From the NCBI RefSeq assembly GCF_037892195.1, contig NZ_JATACI010000002.1, forward strand, positions 2,666,001 to 2,730,000: a stretch of 64,000 nucleotides of DNA, read 5' to 3'. Source of the stretch: Yoonia sp. GPGPB17 (lineage in GTDB: Bacteria; Pseudomonadota; Alphaproteobacteria; Rhodobacterales; Rhodobacteraceae). A program made the position numbers and the translations under genes. The notes beneath the pieces were generated by a model that did not search any database, had not been told where the DNA came from, and saw only the letters and a list, made by a program, of their open reading frames with translations. The number at the start of each line of letters is the position of its first letter. The first letter of the stretch is position 1. Positions 51,035 through 64,000 of the stretch are shown in pieces.

Positions 51035-52438
51035 TTAAGGCCAAATTGCAAAGGGTTGGTTCTGGCCAAGCGGTACATTCTCGTTTGGCTGGTTGGTTTG
51101 CAGCATTCTGCGCGGCCAACTGACCTCTACTATCGCGCCGCCCGTGGCCTGCCCGGTCCAGCTTGCATGGCCGTGCCTGCGGCTGTTAGAGAACTTCAGC
51201 TTTGCGCCAGAGCGTTCTAGCAAAGTCTTTGCAATAAAGAGCCCCAACCCCATTCCTTCGTAGCCGGGGCGCCGCGCGCCATCTTCGGACAATCGGCGGC
51301 GTTTGACATAGGGATCGCCGATGCGGCCAATGACAGATTGCGGAAAGCCGCGGCCATCATCAGAAATACGCACGTCGATGCTGTTTTCGGACCATGTCAT
51401 GTCCACCATCACCCGTGAGCGTGAGAAATCGACAGCATTTTGAACAAGGTTGCGCAATCCGTGGATAATTTCGGGGCGCCGTTCAATGCTAGGCTGAGTC
51501 AGGTTGGCACCGTCCTGCGGCACAACACTGAACTCCACTCGCTTGCCCCGGTTCAGATGCGGCTCTGCAGCCTCTCGGATGACTGTCTCGACCGGTGCGA
51601 AGCGCACTTGCAGATCGTCTTTTCCAGACCGTCCCATAGACTGCAGGATGTCACGACACCGATCGGCCTGAGAACGGATCAGTTCAGCATCTTCCAGCAA
51701 TTCGGGCTGATCCTGAAGTTCTTCTTTCAACTCGCTGCTGACCAGCTTGATGGTCGCCAGCGGTGTTCCCAGTTCATGGGCGGTTGCGGCAACAACGCCG
51801 CCCAGATCCGTGAGCTTTTGCTCGCGTGAAAGCGCAAGCTGCGTAGCAAGCAAGGCCTCGTTCATGGCGTTCATTTCGGATGTGACCTGACGTGCATAGA
51901 GTGCAAGGAAAACCAGACTGATCAGCAAAGCGACCCAGAAGCCGAACTGAAACAACACCGGCATTACAAGCTCGGCACCGTCGTCGCCTATCAAAGGTAT
52001 GTTGTTGCCGCTGATGACTGTCATCAGCGCCATCGCAGTCAAGCCAAGAAAAATGGTGCTTCTTGTGTGCAGAACCGTTGCGGAAATCGTTACGGGGGCC
52101 AATACAAGCATCGCAAACGGGTTATTCAGCCCGCCTGTGAAATAGAGAAGCGCCGTGAGCTGCAATATATCGAACACCAGCCAAAGCGTTGCTTCGAACT
52201 CCGAGAGACGCTTGTTGGTGGGATAAGCGTAATAGGACGCCAGATTGGCAAAAATGGAAACCGTAACCACAAGCGCTACTGCACCTAAGGCAAGATCAAT
52301 ATTGTAGACCCGGTTCGCGACAAGAATGGCTGCTGATTGGCCAATAATTGCGAACCAGCGCAGGGTCATCAGCGTCCGCAGCCTAACCCAGTCGCTACGC
52401 TCTTGTCGTTCCAGCAGCTGAAAGTCGGTCGACGGCAT
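51035..52438 (-). CDS. regB: Redox sensor histidine kinase RegB/PrrB
   Basis: Membrane redox sensor that phosphorylates RegA when respiration slows, controlling photosynthesis, CO2 and N2 fixation and respiration genes in purple bacteria. Six hydrophobic segments occupy residues about 25-180, with the quinone-site motif GGLNNPF at 102-108. The H-box HELGTPLATI has His221, and the redox-active Cys is at 261 in DRCRDILQSMGRSGKDD. The N box NLVQNAVDFS and G boxes DDGRGF and GMGLGLFIAK follow. 467 residues. Divergent from regA, with no senC/prrC gene in between. Confidence 0.96.
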   Translation of the reverse strand: MPSTDFQLLERQERSDWVRLRTLMTLRWFAIIGQSAAILVANRVYNIDLALGAVALVVTVSIFANLASYYAYPTNKRLSEFEATLWLVFDILQLTALLYFTGGLNNPFAMLVLAPVTISATVLHTRSTIFLGLTAMALMTVISGNNIPLIGDDGAELVMPVLFQFGFWVALLISLVFLALYARQVTSEMNAMNEALLATQLALSREQKLTDLGGVVAATAHELGTPLATIKLVSSELKEELQDQPELLEDAELIRSQADRCRDILQSMGRSGKDDLQVRFAPVETVIREAAEPHLNRGKRVEFSVVPQDGANLTQPSIERRPEIIHGLRNLVQNAVDFSRSRVMVDMTWSENSIDVRISDDGRGFPQSVIGRIGDPYVKRRRLSEDGARRPGYEGMGLGLFIAKTLLERSGAKLKFSNSRRHGHASWTGQATGGAIVEVSWPRRMLQTNQPNENVPLGQNQPFAIWP

Positions 52439-52498
52439 ACGTGTTGGTCCGATACAAACTGTGGTGGATAGGATAGCCTGAATGATAGGATGATCAAT

Positions 52499-52514
52499 GC
52501 GACTTGATTGTCGC
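52499..52514. promoter_or_regulatory. RegA-type inverted repeat between regB and regA
   Basis: GCGAC-TTGATT-GTCGC, a 5 bp inverted repeat with 6 bp spacer matching the loose RegA/PrrA consensus GCGRC-Nx-GNCGC. It lies 61 bp upstream of the regB start and 93 bp upstream of regA, suggesting autoregulation. Consensus is degenerate, so this is a candidate only. Confidence 0.45.
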
Positions 52515-52555
52515 TTAGGTTTACATGCTCTATAGATTTGGCGGTGCGAGTTGAC

Positions 52556-52567
52556 GTCGCCCGCGAC
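52556..52567. promoter_or_regulatory. Second GTCGC/GCGAC inverted repeat in the regB-regA gap
   Basis: GTCGC-CC-GCGAC at 52556-52567, the same half-sites as the repeat 45 bp away but in inverted order and with a 2 bp spacer, 40 bp upstream of the regA ATG. Could be a RegA or other dimer site; function not shown. Confidence 0.35.
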
Positions 52568-52606
52568 AATCCTACCTAAGTCTAGGAAAGAGCAATAGGT
52601 CTGAAT

Positions 52607-53158
52607 ATGAATACCGAGGCGTTGGATCTGGGCGAAGACAAAAGCCTTCTCTTGGTTGACGATGACGAAGCGTTTTTGCGCCGACTTGCAAAAGCAATGG
52701 AAAAACGCGGGTTTGACGTCGAAATGGCGGGCTCTGTCGCGGCAGGCAAGGCAGTTTCAACAGCGCGTCCGCCAGCATATGCAGTTGTTGATCTGCGACT
52801 GGAGGATGGGAATGGCCTTGATGTTGTCGAAACCCTTCGCGCCCGCAGACCCGATGCGCGTATTGTTGTCCTGACCGGATATGGTGCGATAGCCACAGCC
52901 GTTGCTGCTGTAAAGATTGGTGCAACCGACTATTTGGCCAAGCCAGCGGACGCGACCGATGTGACCAATGCCCTTCTCGCACTGACAGATGAGCTGCCGC
53001 CACCACCGGAAAATCCAATGAGCGCAGACCGCGTGCGGTGGGAGCATATTCAGCGGGTGTATGAGCTGTGCGACCGCAATGTGTCTGAAACCGCGCGGCG
53101 GCTTTCAATGCATAGGCGAACCTTGCAGCGCATCCTGGCAAAGCGCAGCCCGCGTTAA
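52607..53158 (+). CDS. regA: Redox response regulator RegA/PrrA
   Basis: Transcription factor phosphorylated by RegB. The 183-residue protein has a receiver domain with the acidic triad DDD (18-20), phospho-acceptor Asp62 in VVDLRLEDGNGLD and LAKPAD. A four-proline hinge (ELPPPPENP, about 127-135) follows, then a Fis-type helix-turn-helix (NVSETARRLSMHRRTLQRIL). This hinge and HTH are the RegA hallmark. It is divergent from regB and ends 14 bp from the convergent ppsR. Confidence 0.97.
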   Translation: MNTEALDLGEDKSLLLVDDDEAFLRRLAKAMEKRGFDVEMAGSVAAGKAVSTARPPAYAVVDLRLEDGNGLDVVETLRARRPDARIVVLTGYGAIATAVAAVKIGATDYLAKPADATDVTNALLALTDELPPPPENPMSADRVRWEHIQRVYELCDRNVSETARRLSMHRRTLQRILAKRSPR

Positions 53159-53172
53159 GCGGCATTTCTGAT

Positions 53173-54600
53173 CTACTTGTCTTCTTCGGTTTCGCGGTTC
53201 AGCAGATCAAACTTACGTAATTTTACATAAAGTGACTGGCGCGAAAGCCCAAGCATCTCTGCAGCCGCAACCCGGTTGTTCATTGTCAACTCGACCGCCG
53301 TTTCGATACACATCTTTTCCACGACATTGGTTGTTTCGGCGACGATATCTTTCAAAGTCGCGCTGCCGACAAGTTCAACGACAGAGCGCATGCTTTCGTC
53401 GTTGGCGGGGTGCGTACGTGAATGGGCGACTTCAGCGCGGTTGGCGTCGCGCAGCACAAACGCAAAGATCGTGTTTTGACCCGCCAAAAGCTTTGTGACT
53501 GAAATCTCGACGGCGCGAGGGCTTCCGTAAGCGCCAGCGATTTTTGTGGCGTAATTGCGCATGCGCCCGGCGCGCGCTGCGTTTTCTGCCATAACCTTGA
53601 AATCTACGCTGCCCCGCTGCAGATAATCAGCAAGACTGCGGTCGCGCACATTGATGTCATGTGCCACATCAATCATGTTGAGGAATGCATCGTTGGCTGA
53701 CAACACATCACCGGTATCCGTGGTAAACACCATCGGATCGGGCCCGTCTGCATAGAGTGCTTGAAGATTGTGACTAAGTGCGTCTGCCTTGGCGCTCGTT
53801 TGGTTTTCGGGGACCAGCCTACACAGCAAGATACGCTCTCCGGCGGCGCGGAACAGAGTTGGGAAAACCTCAACCGTGCCACCGTTGCCGCGTAAATCGA
53901 CCGTCATCTTCTTGTTCTGATCCGAGATTGCCTGTGATGCCAGGGCATCGACCATATCGCCTCGTTTGCGCCCTTCAAAACATCCTGACAGTTGATTGCC
54001 AATCAGGTTTTCAAGCGGACGATCCAAGAGTGCAACTGCGGCCGAGTTTGCCTCCGTAATTTCGCCAGTCAGTACCGACACAAACATCACAGCGTCGCTT
54101 GTGCTTTCCATCAGCACGCGAAAGCGGGTGTCGTATTCGCGCTGGGTCTCATAGTCACGCTCCAAAGACAGCTGCGCTTCGACCAATTGCTGCTGCATCT
54201 CCGCAATCGGGCGCAGATCGCGACCAAGCAGTAATATCGCGCCGTCCGGCCCAATGCGGTGAAAGCTGTATCGCACCGGAGATTCCCACCGGTTGTTGCC
54301 ATCTGTGTGGTTCAGCTCGACCGGGCGAACCCGAGAGTTATCTTCAAGGAACTCTGCGAGGCGGCTTTCAAATTTGGACACACTTTCAATCGTCAGAGCG
54401 GTACGAATATCTTTGTTTTCCCAGCTTTCAAGCTGGCGGAAAGCTTCGTTTGCGGGGTTCACAAGGACAGAGAGGATCGAGCCGGTTTCAGAGATTACCA
54501 CGCCAACGTCAGCAACCTCTGCAATAATGTTACCAAGGATTTCAGGCGCAATCAGTGGGATCGCCCCGCTATTCCAGTATTTCGTTCCGCGGGATGTCAT
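53173..54600 (-). CDS. ppsR: Photosynthesis gene repressor PpsR/CrtJ
   Basis: Redox-responsive repressor of bch, crt and puc genes, binding TGT-N12-ACA. 475 residues: an N-terminal region and two PAS domains (about 160-260 and 285-390), then a Fis-type HTH at the C-terminus (NNRVAAAEMLGLSRQSLYVK, 441-460). Cysteines at 207, 260 and 431; Cys431 lies just before the HTH like the redox cysteine of known PpsR proteins. ATG at 54600 (MTSRGTKYWN) fits the family; the in-frame extension upstream overlaps ppaA and does not. 35 bp downstream of ppaA. Confidence 0.95.
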   Translation of the reverse strand: MTSRGTKYWNSGAIPLIAPEILGNIIAEVADVGVVISETGSILSVLVNPANEAFRQLESWENKDIRTALTIESVSKFESRLAEFLEDNSRVRPVELNHTDGNNRWESPVRYSFHRIGPDGAILLLGRDLRPIAEMQQQLVEAQLSLERDYETQREYDTRFRVLMESTSDAVMFVSVLTGEITEANSAAVALLDRPLENLIGNQLSGCFEGRKRGDMVDALASQAISDQNKKMTVDLRGNGGTVEVFPTLFRAAGERILLCRLVPENQTSAKADALSHNLQALYADGPDPMVFTTDTGDVLSANDAFLNMIDVAHDINVRDRSLADYLQRGSVDFKVMAENAARAGRMRNYATKIAGAYGSPRAVEISVTKLLAGQNTIFAFVLRDANRAEVAHSRTHPANDESMRSVVELVGSATLKDIVAETTNVVEKMCIETAVELTMNNRVAAAEMLGLSRQSLYVKLRKFDLLNRETEEDK

Positions 54601-54635
54601 TGAAGACGCCTGTGATTGGGAACCCTTTTCATGCG

Positions 54636-55430
54636 TTAGGTTCCGTCTTTGGCGTGTGTTATTTGGTTGCGCGTGTTTTCTAGTAGATTGCAAAGCTTCA
54701 GGGCCTCGTCCGGAATTCTTGTGGCATAGTCAGCCCCTGTGAGTGCCGTTACATCTTCAACTGTTTCAACATCCAGAATAGTGCCACCAACCACGACAGG
54801 CGGTGGTGTATCCGTTGATGTTTTTATAACATCAATGATGTGGCGCAGTGATTCAAGTGTTTCGCCGCGCGATGATGATATAAAGACAGCATGATATTTA
54901 GTACGCACCAGGCGTTCGGCTACATCTTCGGCTCTGCACCCCAAAACAAGCTTTACCGAAAAGCCCTTGCGGCGCAGCTGGCTGGTTAAAACGATGGCAC
55001 CAAGCGTGTGATAGACGTCTTGCAGAACCAGCAAAAGAATGGATGGAGCACCTGGCGTCATGGCGTTGTCGCCGGTCCAGCTTGGCCCCAACTCACGCAT
55101 CATGGCTTGCAACCGCGATACACCGATGGTCACGCTGGCAAAGCTCAGTTCGTCTTCGCACCATTGGTCACCCAGATCACGTGCGATAGCCGGGATGTAC
55201 AAATCTGCCAAATCCTCGGGCCGGGTACCGTCTGCAAGGGCTACATTGACCGTATCGCGACAGGCATTGCGATCAGGGCTAAGCGCTGCCGCCTTGAGTG
55301 TCGCCAGAAGTGCGGCATTCATTTTCTGGTCGGCGCCATCATTAAAAAAAGGAATCGCGCCACGACGCTCTGCCTGCACCCGGGGTACAGTGTTTTCCTT
55401 CTTGGCGTCAAAGTTCTGACGATCGGCCAT
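54636..55430 (-). CDS. ppaA: Cobalamin-binding photosynthesis regulator PpaA/AerR
   Basis: Antirepressor-type partner of PpsR/CrtJ; AerR uses B12 for light sensing. 264 residues: a helical part with WCEDELSFASVTIGVSRLQ (90-108), then a B12-type Rossmann domain with VLQDVYHTLGAIVLTSQLRR, whose His141 corresponds to the cobalamin-ligating His of AerR. SSSRGETLESLRHII and VVGGTILD follow. Upstream of ppsR on the same strand and divergent from bchF, sharing a 274 bp control region. Confidence 0.93.
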   Translation of the reverse strand: MADRQNFDAKKENTVPRVQAERRGAIPFFNDGADQKMNAALLATLKAAALSPDRNACRDTVNVALADGTRPEDLADLYIPAIARDLGDQWCEDELSFASVTIGVSRLQAMMRELGPSWTGDNAMTPGAPSILLLVLQDVYHTLGAIVLTSQLRRKGFSVKLVLGCRAEDVAERLVRTKYHAVFISSSRGETLESLRHIIDVIKTSTDTPPPVVVGGTILDVETVEDVTALTGADYATRIPDEALKLCNLLENTRNQITHAKDGT

Positions 55431-55509
55431 CTATGTGTCCTCTGACTGAATCAATGCCAAAAGGCCTCTATTGCAGAAGTTGTGTTATTCTCGTTGGTGG
55501 GTGCAGGAA

Positions 55510-55527
55510 TGTCAAAGTAAATTGACA
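55510..55527. promoter_or_regulatory. PpsR/CrtJ box upstream of ppaA
   Basis: TGTCAAAGTAAATTGACA, a perfect TGT-N12-ACA palindrome with TGTCA/TGACA arms. It lies 80 bp upstream of the ppaA start and contains a TTGACA hexamer on each strand, so bound PpsR could block promoters in either direction. Confidence 0.85.
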
Positions 55528-55632
55528 TAGAACAGGTATTGGTTAACGAAGTATTTGAAATAAGCCCTATTATATTGACATTTAGCCTTGATCAATCGCC
55601 GTTTCCCGTGCGTCAACTCGTCCTGACATAGG

Positions 55633-55650
55633 TGTAACTTGAAGTTGACA
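55633..55650. promoter_or_regulatory. PpsR/CrtJ box overlapping the bchF promoter
   Basis: TGTAACTTGAAGTTGACA, a second TGT-N12-ACA palindrome, 55 bp upstream of the bchF start. Its right arm is the candidate -35 (TTGACA, 55645-55650), with TATTCT at 55669-55674 as a possible -10 at 18 bp spacing. Repression by promoter occlusion is the obvious inference. Confidence 0.8.
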
Positions 55651-55704
55651 CATAGATAGTTTGACACCTATTCTTGACACAATAGACTGTCAGGGAACAT
55701 TTAC

Positions 55705-58996
<3,292 letters not shown>

Positions 58997-59007
<11 letters not shown>

Positions 59008-62000
59008 GGTGATACATAAACCTTACCGCGTGGTGATTGTCACACTGGACGCGCATGCTGCTGGTCCGGCGCTGCGTGTCTCATCGCGTCTGGCCCCTGA
59101 TTTTCCGGGGCTTGAGGTGCAAGTTGTTGCGGCGGCTGAATGGTCGGAATGCCCCGACGCACTGGCCCGCGCACAAGAGGCCGTGGCGCAGGGCGACATC
59201 ATCATTGCCAACCTGTTGTTCCTTGAAGAACATGTGAAAGCCATTCTGCCGACGATGCAGGCCCGCAGGGACCAGTGCGATGCGATGTTGGGTGTGATCG
59301 CGGACGCAGAAATCGTCAAACTGACCCGCATGGGTGAGCTGGATATGTCCAAGCCTGCCAGCGGCGCGATGGCTTTGCTCAAGAAATTGCGTGGCTCATC
59401 CAAGGCCTCGGCCAGTTCGGGCGCCAAGCAGATGAAGACCCTGCGCCGCTTGCCTAAAATCCTCAAACTGATCCCCGGTAAGGCGCAGGATTTGCGTGCC
59501 TGGTTCCTGTCAATGCAATACTGGTTGGGCGGGTCTGACGATAATGTCGAACAGATGATCCGCTTTCTGATTGGGCGCTATGCGACGCGGCCCAATTGGC
59601 AGGGCGCGAAAGCCGATTTGCCGATCGAGTATCCTGATGTCGGCCTATATCATCCTGATCTGCCGGGGCATCACATTGTTACCGAGCTGGGTGATTTGCC
59701 AGCTCCCACGGCACCGGTTGCGACCGTCGGCCTGTTGATGCTGCGATCCTACATCCTTGCGTCTGATAGTGCCCATTATGATGCGGTGATCCGATCATTT
59801 GAAGCCAAGGGCATGCGCGTGATCCCGGCCTTTGCAGGCGGGCTTGATGGCCGTCCTGCGGTCGAAAGGTATTTTCAGGGCCGCGTTGATGCGATGGTGT
59901 CCTTGACCGGATTCTCTCTTATTGGCGGACCAGCCTACAACGATAGCGACGCGGCCGTGGCGCTTCTTGAGACGTTGGATGTGCCCTACATCGCCGCCCA
60001 GCCACTTGAATTTCAGACTTTAGGGCAGTGGGCTAACAGCGGTCAGGGTCTTGGCCCGATTGAGACCACCATGCTGGTCGCGCTGCCCGAAATTGACGGT
60101 GCCACGAACCCGACCGTCTTTGCCGGACGTCATGGTGCCGAAGGCTGCCAAGGCTGTGCGGTTGCTTGCTCTGCCCAATCTGACTGCAAAGCGATGGCAC
60201 CCTGCCATGAACGGATCACCAGCCTGACCGAAAAAACACTGCGCCTTGCGCAGCTGCGCCGCAAACGGAACGCTGACAAGAAGGTCGGTGTCGTCCTGTT
60301 CGGGTTCCCGCCAAATGCAGGCGCTGTCGGGACCGCCGCTTATCTGAGCGTGTTTGAAAGCCTGCACAATACGCTGACGCAGATGAAGATGGATGGCTTT
60401 ACCGTCGATGTTCCCGAAACGGTTGATGATCTGCGTGCGGCTATCCTGCAGGGGAATGCGACGCAATATGGTCAGCACGCGAATGTCGCTGCCCACGTTG
60501 ATGCCGACACGATTGTGCGGACCACGCCACCGCTTGCGGCTGTTGAGGCCGTTTGGGGGCCGGCACCGGGCCGCATCCAGTCAGACGGGCGCGGTGTTTA
60601 TGTGCTTGGCCAGCACTTTGGGAATGTGTTTGTCGGTGTTCAGCCAGCCTTTGGGTATGAAGGCGATCCAATGCGCCTGCTCTTTGAAAAGGGCTTTGCG
60701 CCGACGCACGCTTTTGTCACCTTCTACCTTTGGTTACGCAATACGTTTGCAGCTGACGTTGTGCTGCATTTCGGGATGCATGGCGCGCTGGAGTTCATGC
60801 CAGGTAAGCAAGCGGGATTGGGCGCGCGCGATTGGCCGGATCGCCTGATCGGCGAGATGCCAAATGTATATCTTTATGCGGCCAATAACCCCTCCGAGGC
60901 GACTTTGGCCAAGCGCCGCTCCAATGCCGTGACGATCACACATTTGACGCCCCCTTTGACGACAGCAGGCCTTTACAAGGGGCTGGCTGAACTGAAAGAC
61001 AGCCTGACCCGCTGGCGCGAGATGCCAGAGGGCGATGACCAGCGCGCCGATTTGGAGCAGTTGATGCGCGATCAGGCAAATGCGGTCGATATGAACGCCC
61101 GCGACATTGACCGGCTTTGGTTGAAGTTGCTGGAGACCGAAGGGTCTTTGATCACCGAAGGTCTGCATGTTGTAGGCAAGCCGCTGTCCGGCGCGGCACG
61201 GGCAGATATGATCCGCCTGATGCCTGCGGGCGAAGCAGCGGATCATGCAGCAGAGCTGTTGAAAGAAGACCATGAACTGCCAGCGCTGATGCGTGCCTTG
61301 TCCGGGCACTACATCCCGCCAGTCCCCGGCGGCGATCTGATCCGCGCGCCACAGATTGTGCCCACGGGCCGCAATATCCATGCGTTTGATCCGTTCCGCA
61401 TGCCGACCGCCTTCGCCATGTCCGAAGGGGCCAAACAGGCCGATCTGCTGCTGGAAACCCATGCCGGTTTGCCACGTACTGTGGCGTTAGTGCTTTGGGG
61501 TTCCGACAACATCAAGTCCGATGGCGGACCGATCGGTCAGGCGTTGTCGCTAATGGGTGCGAAGCCGCGGTTTGACAGTTTTGGCCGCTTGTCCGGCGCT
61601 GATTTGATCCCGTTAAAGAAGCTGGGCCGCCCCCGCATTGACGTGGTGATGACCCTGTCTGGGATCTTCCGTGATCTCTTGCCTTTGCAGACGCGGATGC
61701 TGGCTGAGGCCGCTTTGAAATGTGCCATGGCCGACGAGCCGTTGGAGCAGAACTACATCCGGGCGCATGCACTGGCTTACGCAGAGGACATGGGGTGCGA
61801 TTTAGAGACGGCGGCGTTGCGGGTGTTTAGCAACGCCGAGGGTGCCTATGGGTCCAACGTGAACCAGTTGGTCGATAGCTCGGCCTTTGGCGATGAGGAT
61901 GAACTGGCCGATGCTTATGAGGCCCGCAAGTCCTTTGCCTATGGTGTGAACGGCAAGGCCGCACAGAACCCGGCCCTGTTGCAGAAGGCGTTGAAGGACG

Positions 62001-62543
62001 TTGATCTGGCCTATCAAAACCTGGAGTCAGTCGAGTTGGGTGTGACCACGGTTGACCATTACTTCGATACGCTCGGTGGCATTTCCCGTGCCGTGAAGCG
62101 TGCGAAAGGTGGCAAGAGCGCGCCGGTTTACATTGGTGATCAGACCCGTGGGTCGGCCAAGGTGCGTACCCTTGCAGGATCAGGTGGCGCTTGAAACGCG
62201 TAGCCGGAGCCTGAACCCGAAATTCTACGAAGCTTTGCTGAACCACGGGCACGAAGGTGTCCGCCAGATCGAGGCACATGTGACCAACACGCTGGGCTGG
62301 TCTGCAACGACCGGCGAAGTGGAGCCGTGGGTCTATCAGCGCCTGTCCGAAACATTTCTTCTGGATGACGAAATGCGCGAACGCCTTGCGGCGCTCAACC
62401 CGCAGGCGTCCATGCGCATGGCGAACCGCCTGCTTGAAGCGTCGGATCGCGAATACTGGGCGCCCGACGAAGACACATTGGCGGCCCTTCAGGATGCAGC
62501 GGATGCGCTGGAAGATCGGATGGAGGGGGTCGCAGCAGAATGA
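58997..62543 (+). CDS. bchH: Magnesium chelatase subunit H (frame-broken near 3' end)
   Basis: Porphyrin-binding subunit that inserts Mg2+ into protoporphyrin IX with BchI and BchD, committing it to bacteriochlorophyll. Large CobN-type protein: [20 protein letters not shown] at the start, VHFGMHG-like [20 protein letters not shown], and NLFPTG-like blocks later. Frame is lost at 62171-62177 (ACCCTTGCAGG): after KVRT the family reads [20 protein letters not shown], restored by removing one T. The corrected length is 1181 residues, close to the norm. Ends 133 bp before bchL. Confidence 0.95.
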
Positions 62544-62584
62544 TTGTGTTGATTGGGCTTTGCGCTCATTCGGAGCGCCGGTGT

Positions 62585-62642
62585 GGGGGCGCTGCCCCTG
62601 TCCCTACGGGACTCCCCCGAGGTATTTTTGAACATGAGAAAT
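62585..62642 (+). repeat. GC-rich interspersed repeat in the bchH-bchL gap
   Basis: A non-coding stretch with a 5 bp hairpin (GGGGC-GCT-GCCCC, 62586-62598), then a C-rich run and CCGAGGTATTTTTGAACATG. Near-identical GCCCC ... GGTATTTTTG units are a common dispersed intergenic repeat in Rhodobacteraceae genomes. Only one copy is seen in this window, so repeat status rests on that recollection and not on internal evidence. Confidence 0.45.
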
Positions 62643-62663
62643 GGGGTCTGTCCCCAACAATGA

Positions 62664-63571
<908 letters not shown>

Positions 63572-63572
<1 letters not shown>

Positions 63573-64000
63573 TGGCTGACTACGCCGCCACACGTGACCG
63601 GGTCGAGCATTATTTCGACCGCACCGCGACCAAGGTTTGGGAGCGGCTGACGTCTGACGCGCCTGTTTCCGGGGTGCGGGCCACGGTGCGTGCGGGGCGC
63701 GACAGGATGCGTGCGCTGATGCTGGCGCAACTGCCCGAAGACCTGCGCGGTGCGCGGATTTTGGATGCGGGTTGCGGCACAGGCACGATGGCCGTGGAAC
63801 TGGCCCAGCGCGGGGCTGACGTGGTGGCCGTTGATATCTCGCCAGCTTTGGTGGGGATCGCGGAACAGCGGATGCCTGCAAACCTAGCGGGACACATCAC
63901 TTGGGTTGCAGGCGATATGCTTGAGGCCACGACCGGTGTTTTTGACCACGCGCTCGCGATGGACTCGATGATTTACTATAGCGCGCCCGACATCGCCGCC
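63572..64000 (+). CDS. bchM: Magnesium-protoporphyrin IX O-methyltransferase (3' end off window)
   Basis: Methylates the Mg-protoporphyrin made by the BchHID chelatase, using SAM. The 143 residues visible contain YAATRDRVEHYFDRTATKVW at the N-terminus and the SAM motif ILDAGCGTGTMAVELAQRG (about 64-82), then VDISPALVGIAEQR. It ends at the right edge of the window in ALAMDSMIYY, so the C-terminal third or more is missing. Confidence 0.95.

Noticed and set aside
55588..55595. TTGATCAA between ppaA and bchF as an FNR site.
   Set aside because: FNR consensus needs TTGAT-N4-ATCAA; the spacer is absent.

Overview
The window looks like core chromosome of an alphaproteobacterium in the Rhodobacteraceae, most likely a roseobacter-type aerobic anoxygenic phototroph. 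Three things point there: the gene order rho-mnmE-mnmG-rsmG-parA-parB beside hemJ/maf/aroE/coaE/dnaQ/secB around a candidate replication origin, a RegB/RegA redox two-component pair, and a photosynthesis cluster in the order ppsR-ppaA/bchF-bchN-bchB-bchH-bchL-bchM. I cannot fix the genus from the sequence alone. I see no tRNA, rRNA, CRISPR array, transposase, integrase or phage gene.

Layout. 1-6.4 kb: an ABC exporter cut by the left edge, a LysE-type exporter, CCA-type tRNA nucleotidyltransferase, two Nudix hydrolases, Hsp33 and an unknown membrane protein. 6.5-13.2 kb: argG, a sulfotransferase-like/class IV aminotransferase pair, periplasmic MsrA, a ribokinase-like kinase and the malic enzyme MaeB. 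13.3-21.2 kb: mutS, a TPM-domain protein, the heat-shock pair hrcA-grpE, and the rph-rdgB-hemW operon. 21.2-32.1 kb: the origin domain, with parB, parA, rsmG, mnmG, mnmE, rho and hemJ on the minus strand, a roughly 400 bp oriC candidate at 28495-28899, then maf-aroE-coaE-dnaQ running away from it. Two perfect parS sites sit inside rsmG and on the mnmG start codon. 32-41 kb: secB, fxsA, a Tim44-domain protein, mltA, an Smr protein, an MFS transporter, hslU/hslV separated by a membrane-protein gene, a capsule-synthesis-like protein and trxA. 41-51 kb: addA-addB, a MurU/AmgK-like cell-wall recycling pair, tsaE and a PAS-domain protein. 51-64 kb: regB and regA, the repressor ppsR, its antirepressor ppaA/aerR, and the bacteriochlorophyll genes, ending inside bchM at the right edge.

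How the genes work together. RegB/RegA and PpsR/PpaA are the two standard redox/light inputs to purple-bacterial photosynthesis genes. Here they adjoin each other and the genes they should control. The divergent ppaA-bchF region holds two perfect TGT-N12-ACA PpsR boxes and a run of (T/C)TGACA motifs. BchF, BchN/B/L (dark-operative protochlorophyllide reductase), BchH (Mg-chelatase) and BchM act in one pathway. The origin-proximal genes supply segregation (ParAB-parS), tRNA and rRNA modification (MnmEG, RsmG) and housekeeping functions.

Quality caveat. I count 14 reading-frame breaks in 13 genes plus one in-frame stop in another, roughly one per 4 kb. They hit genes that are normally essential or highly conserved (coaE, mnmE, mnmG, rsmG, mutS, bchN, bchH). 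In each case the family sequence continues intact in another frame right after the break. Five of the breaks lie on the palindrome CTTAAG. I read these as sequence or assembly errors rather than real gene loss, and I annotate each broken gene as one locus. I did not find an undescribed biological system here; the most useful signals are cis-acting sites and the indel pattern.
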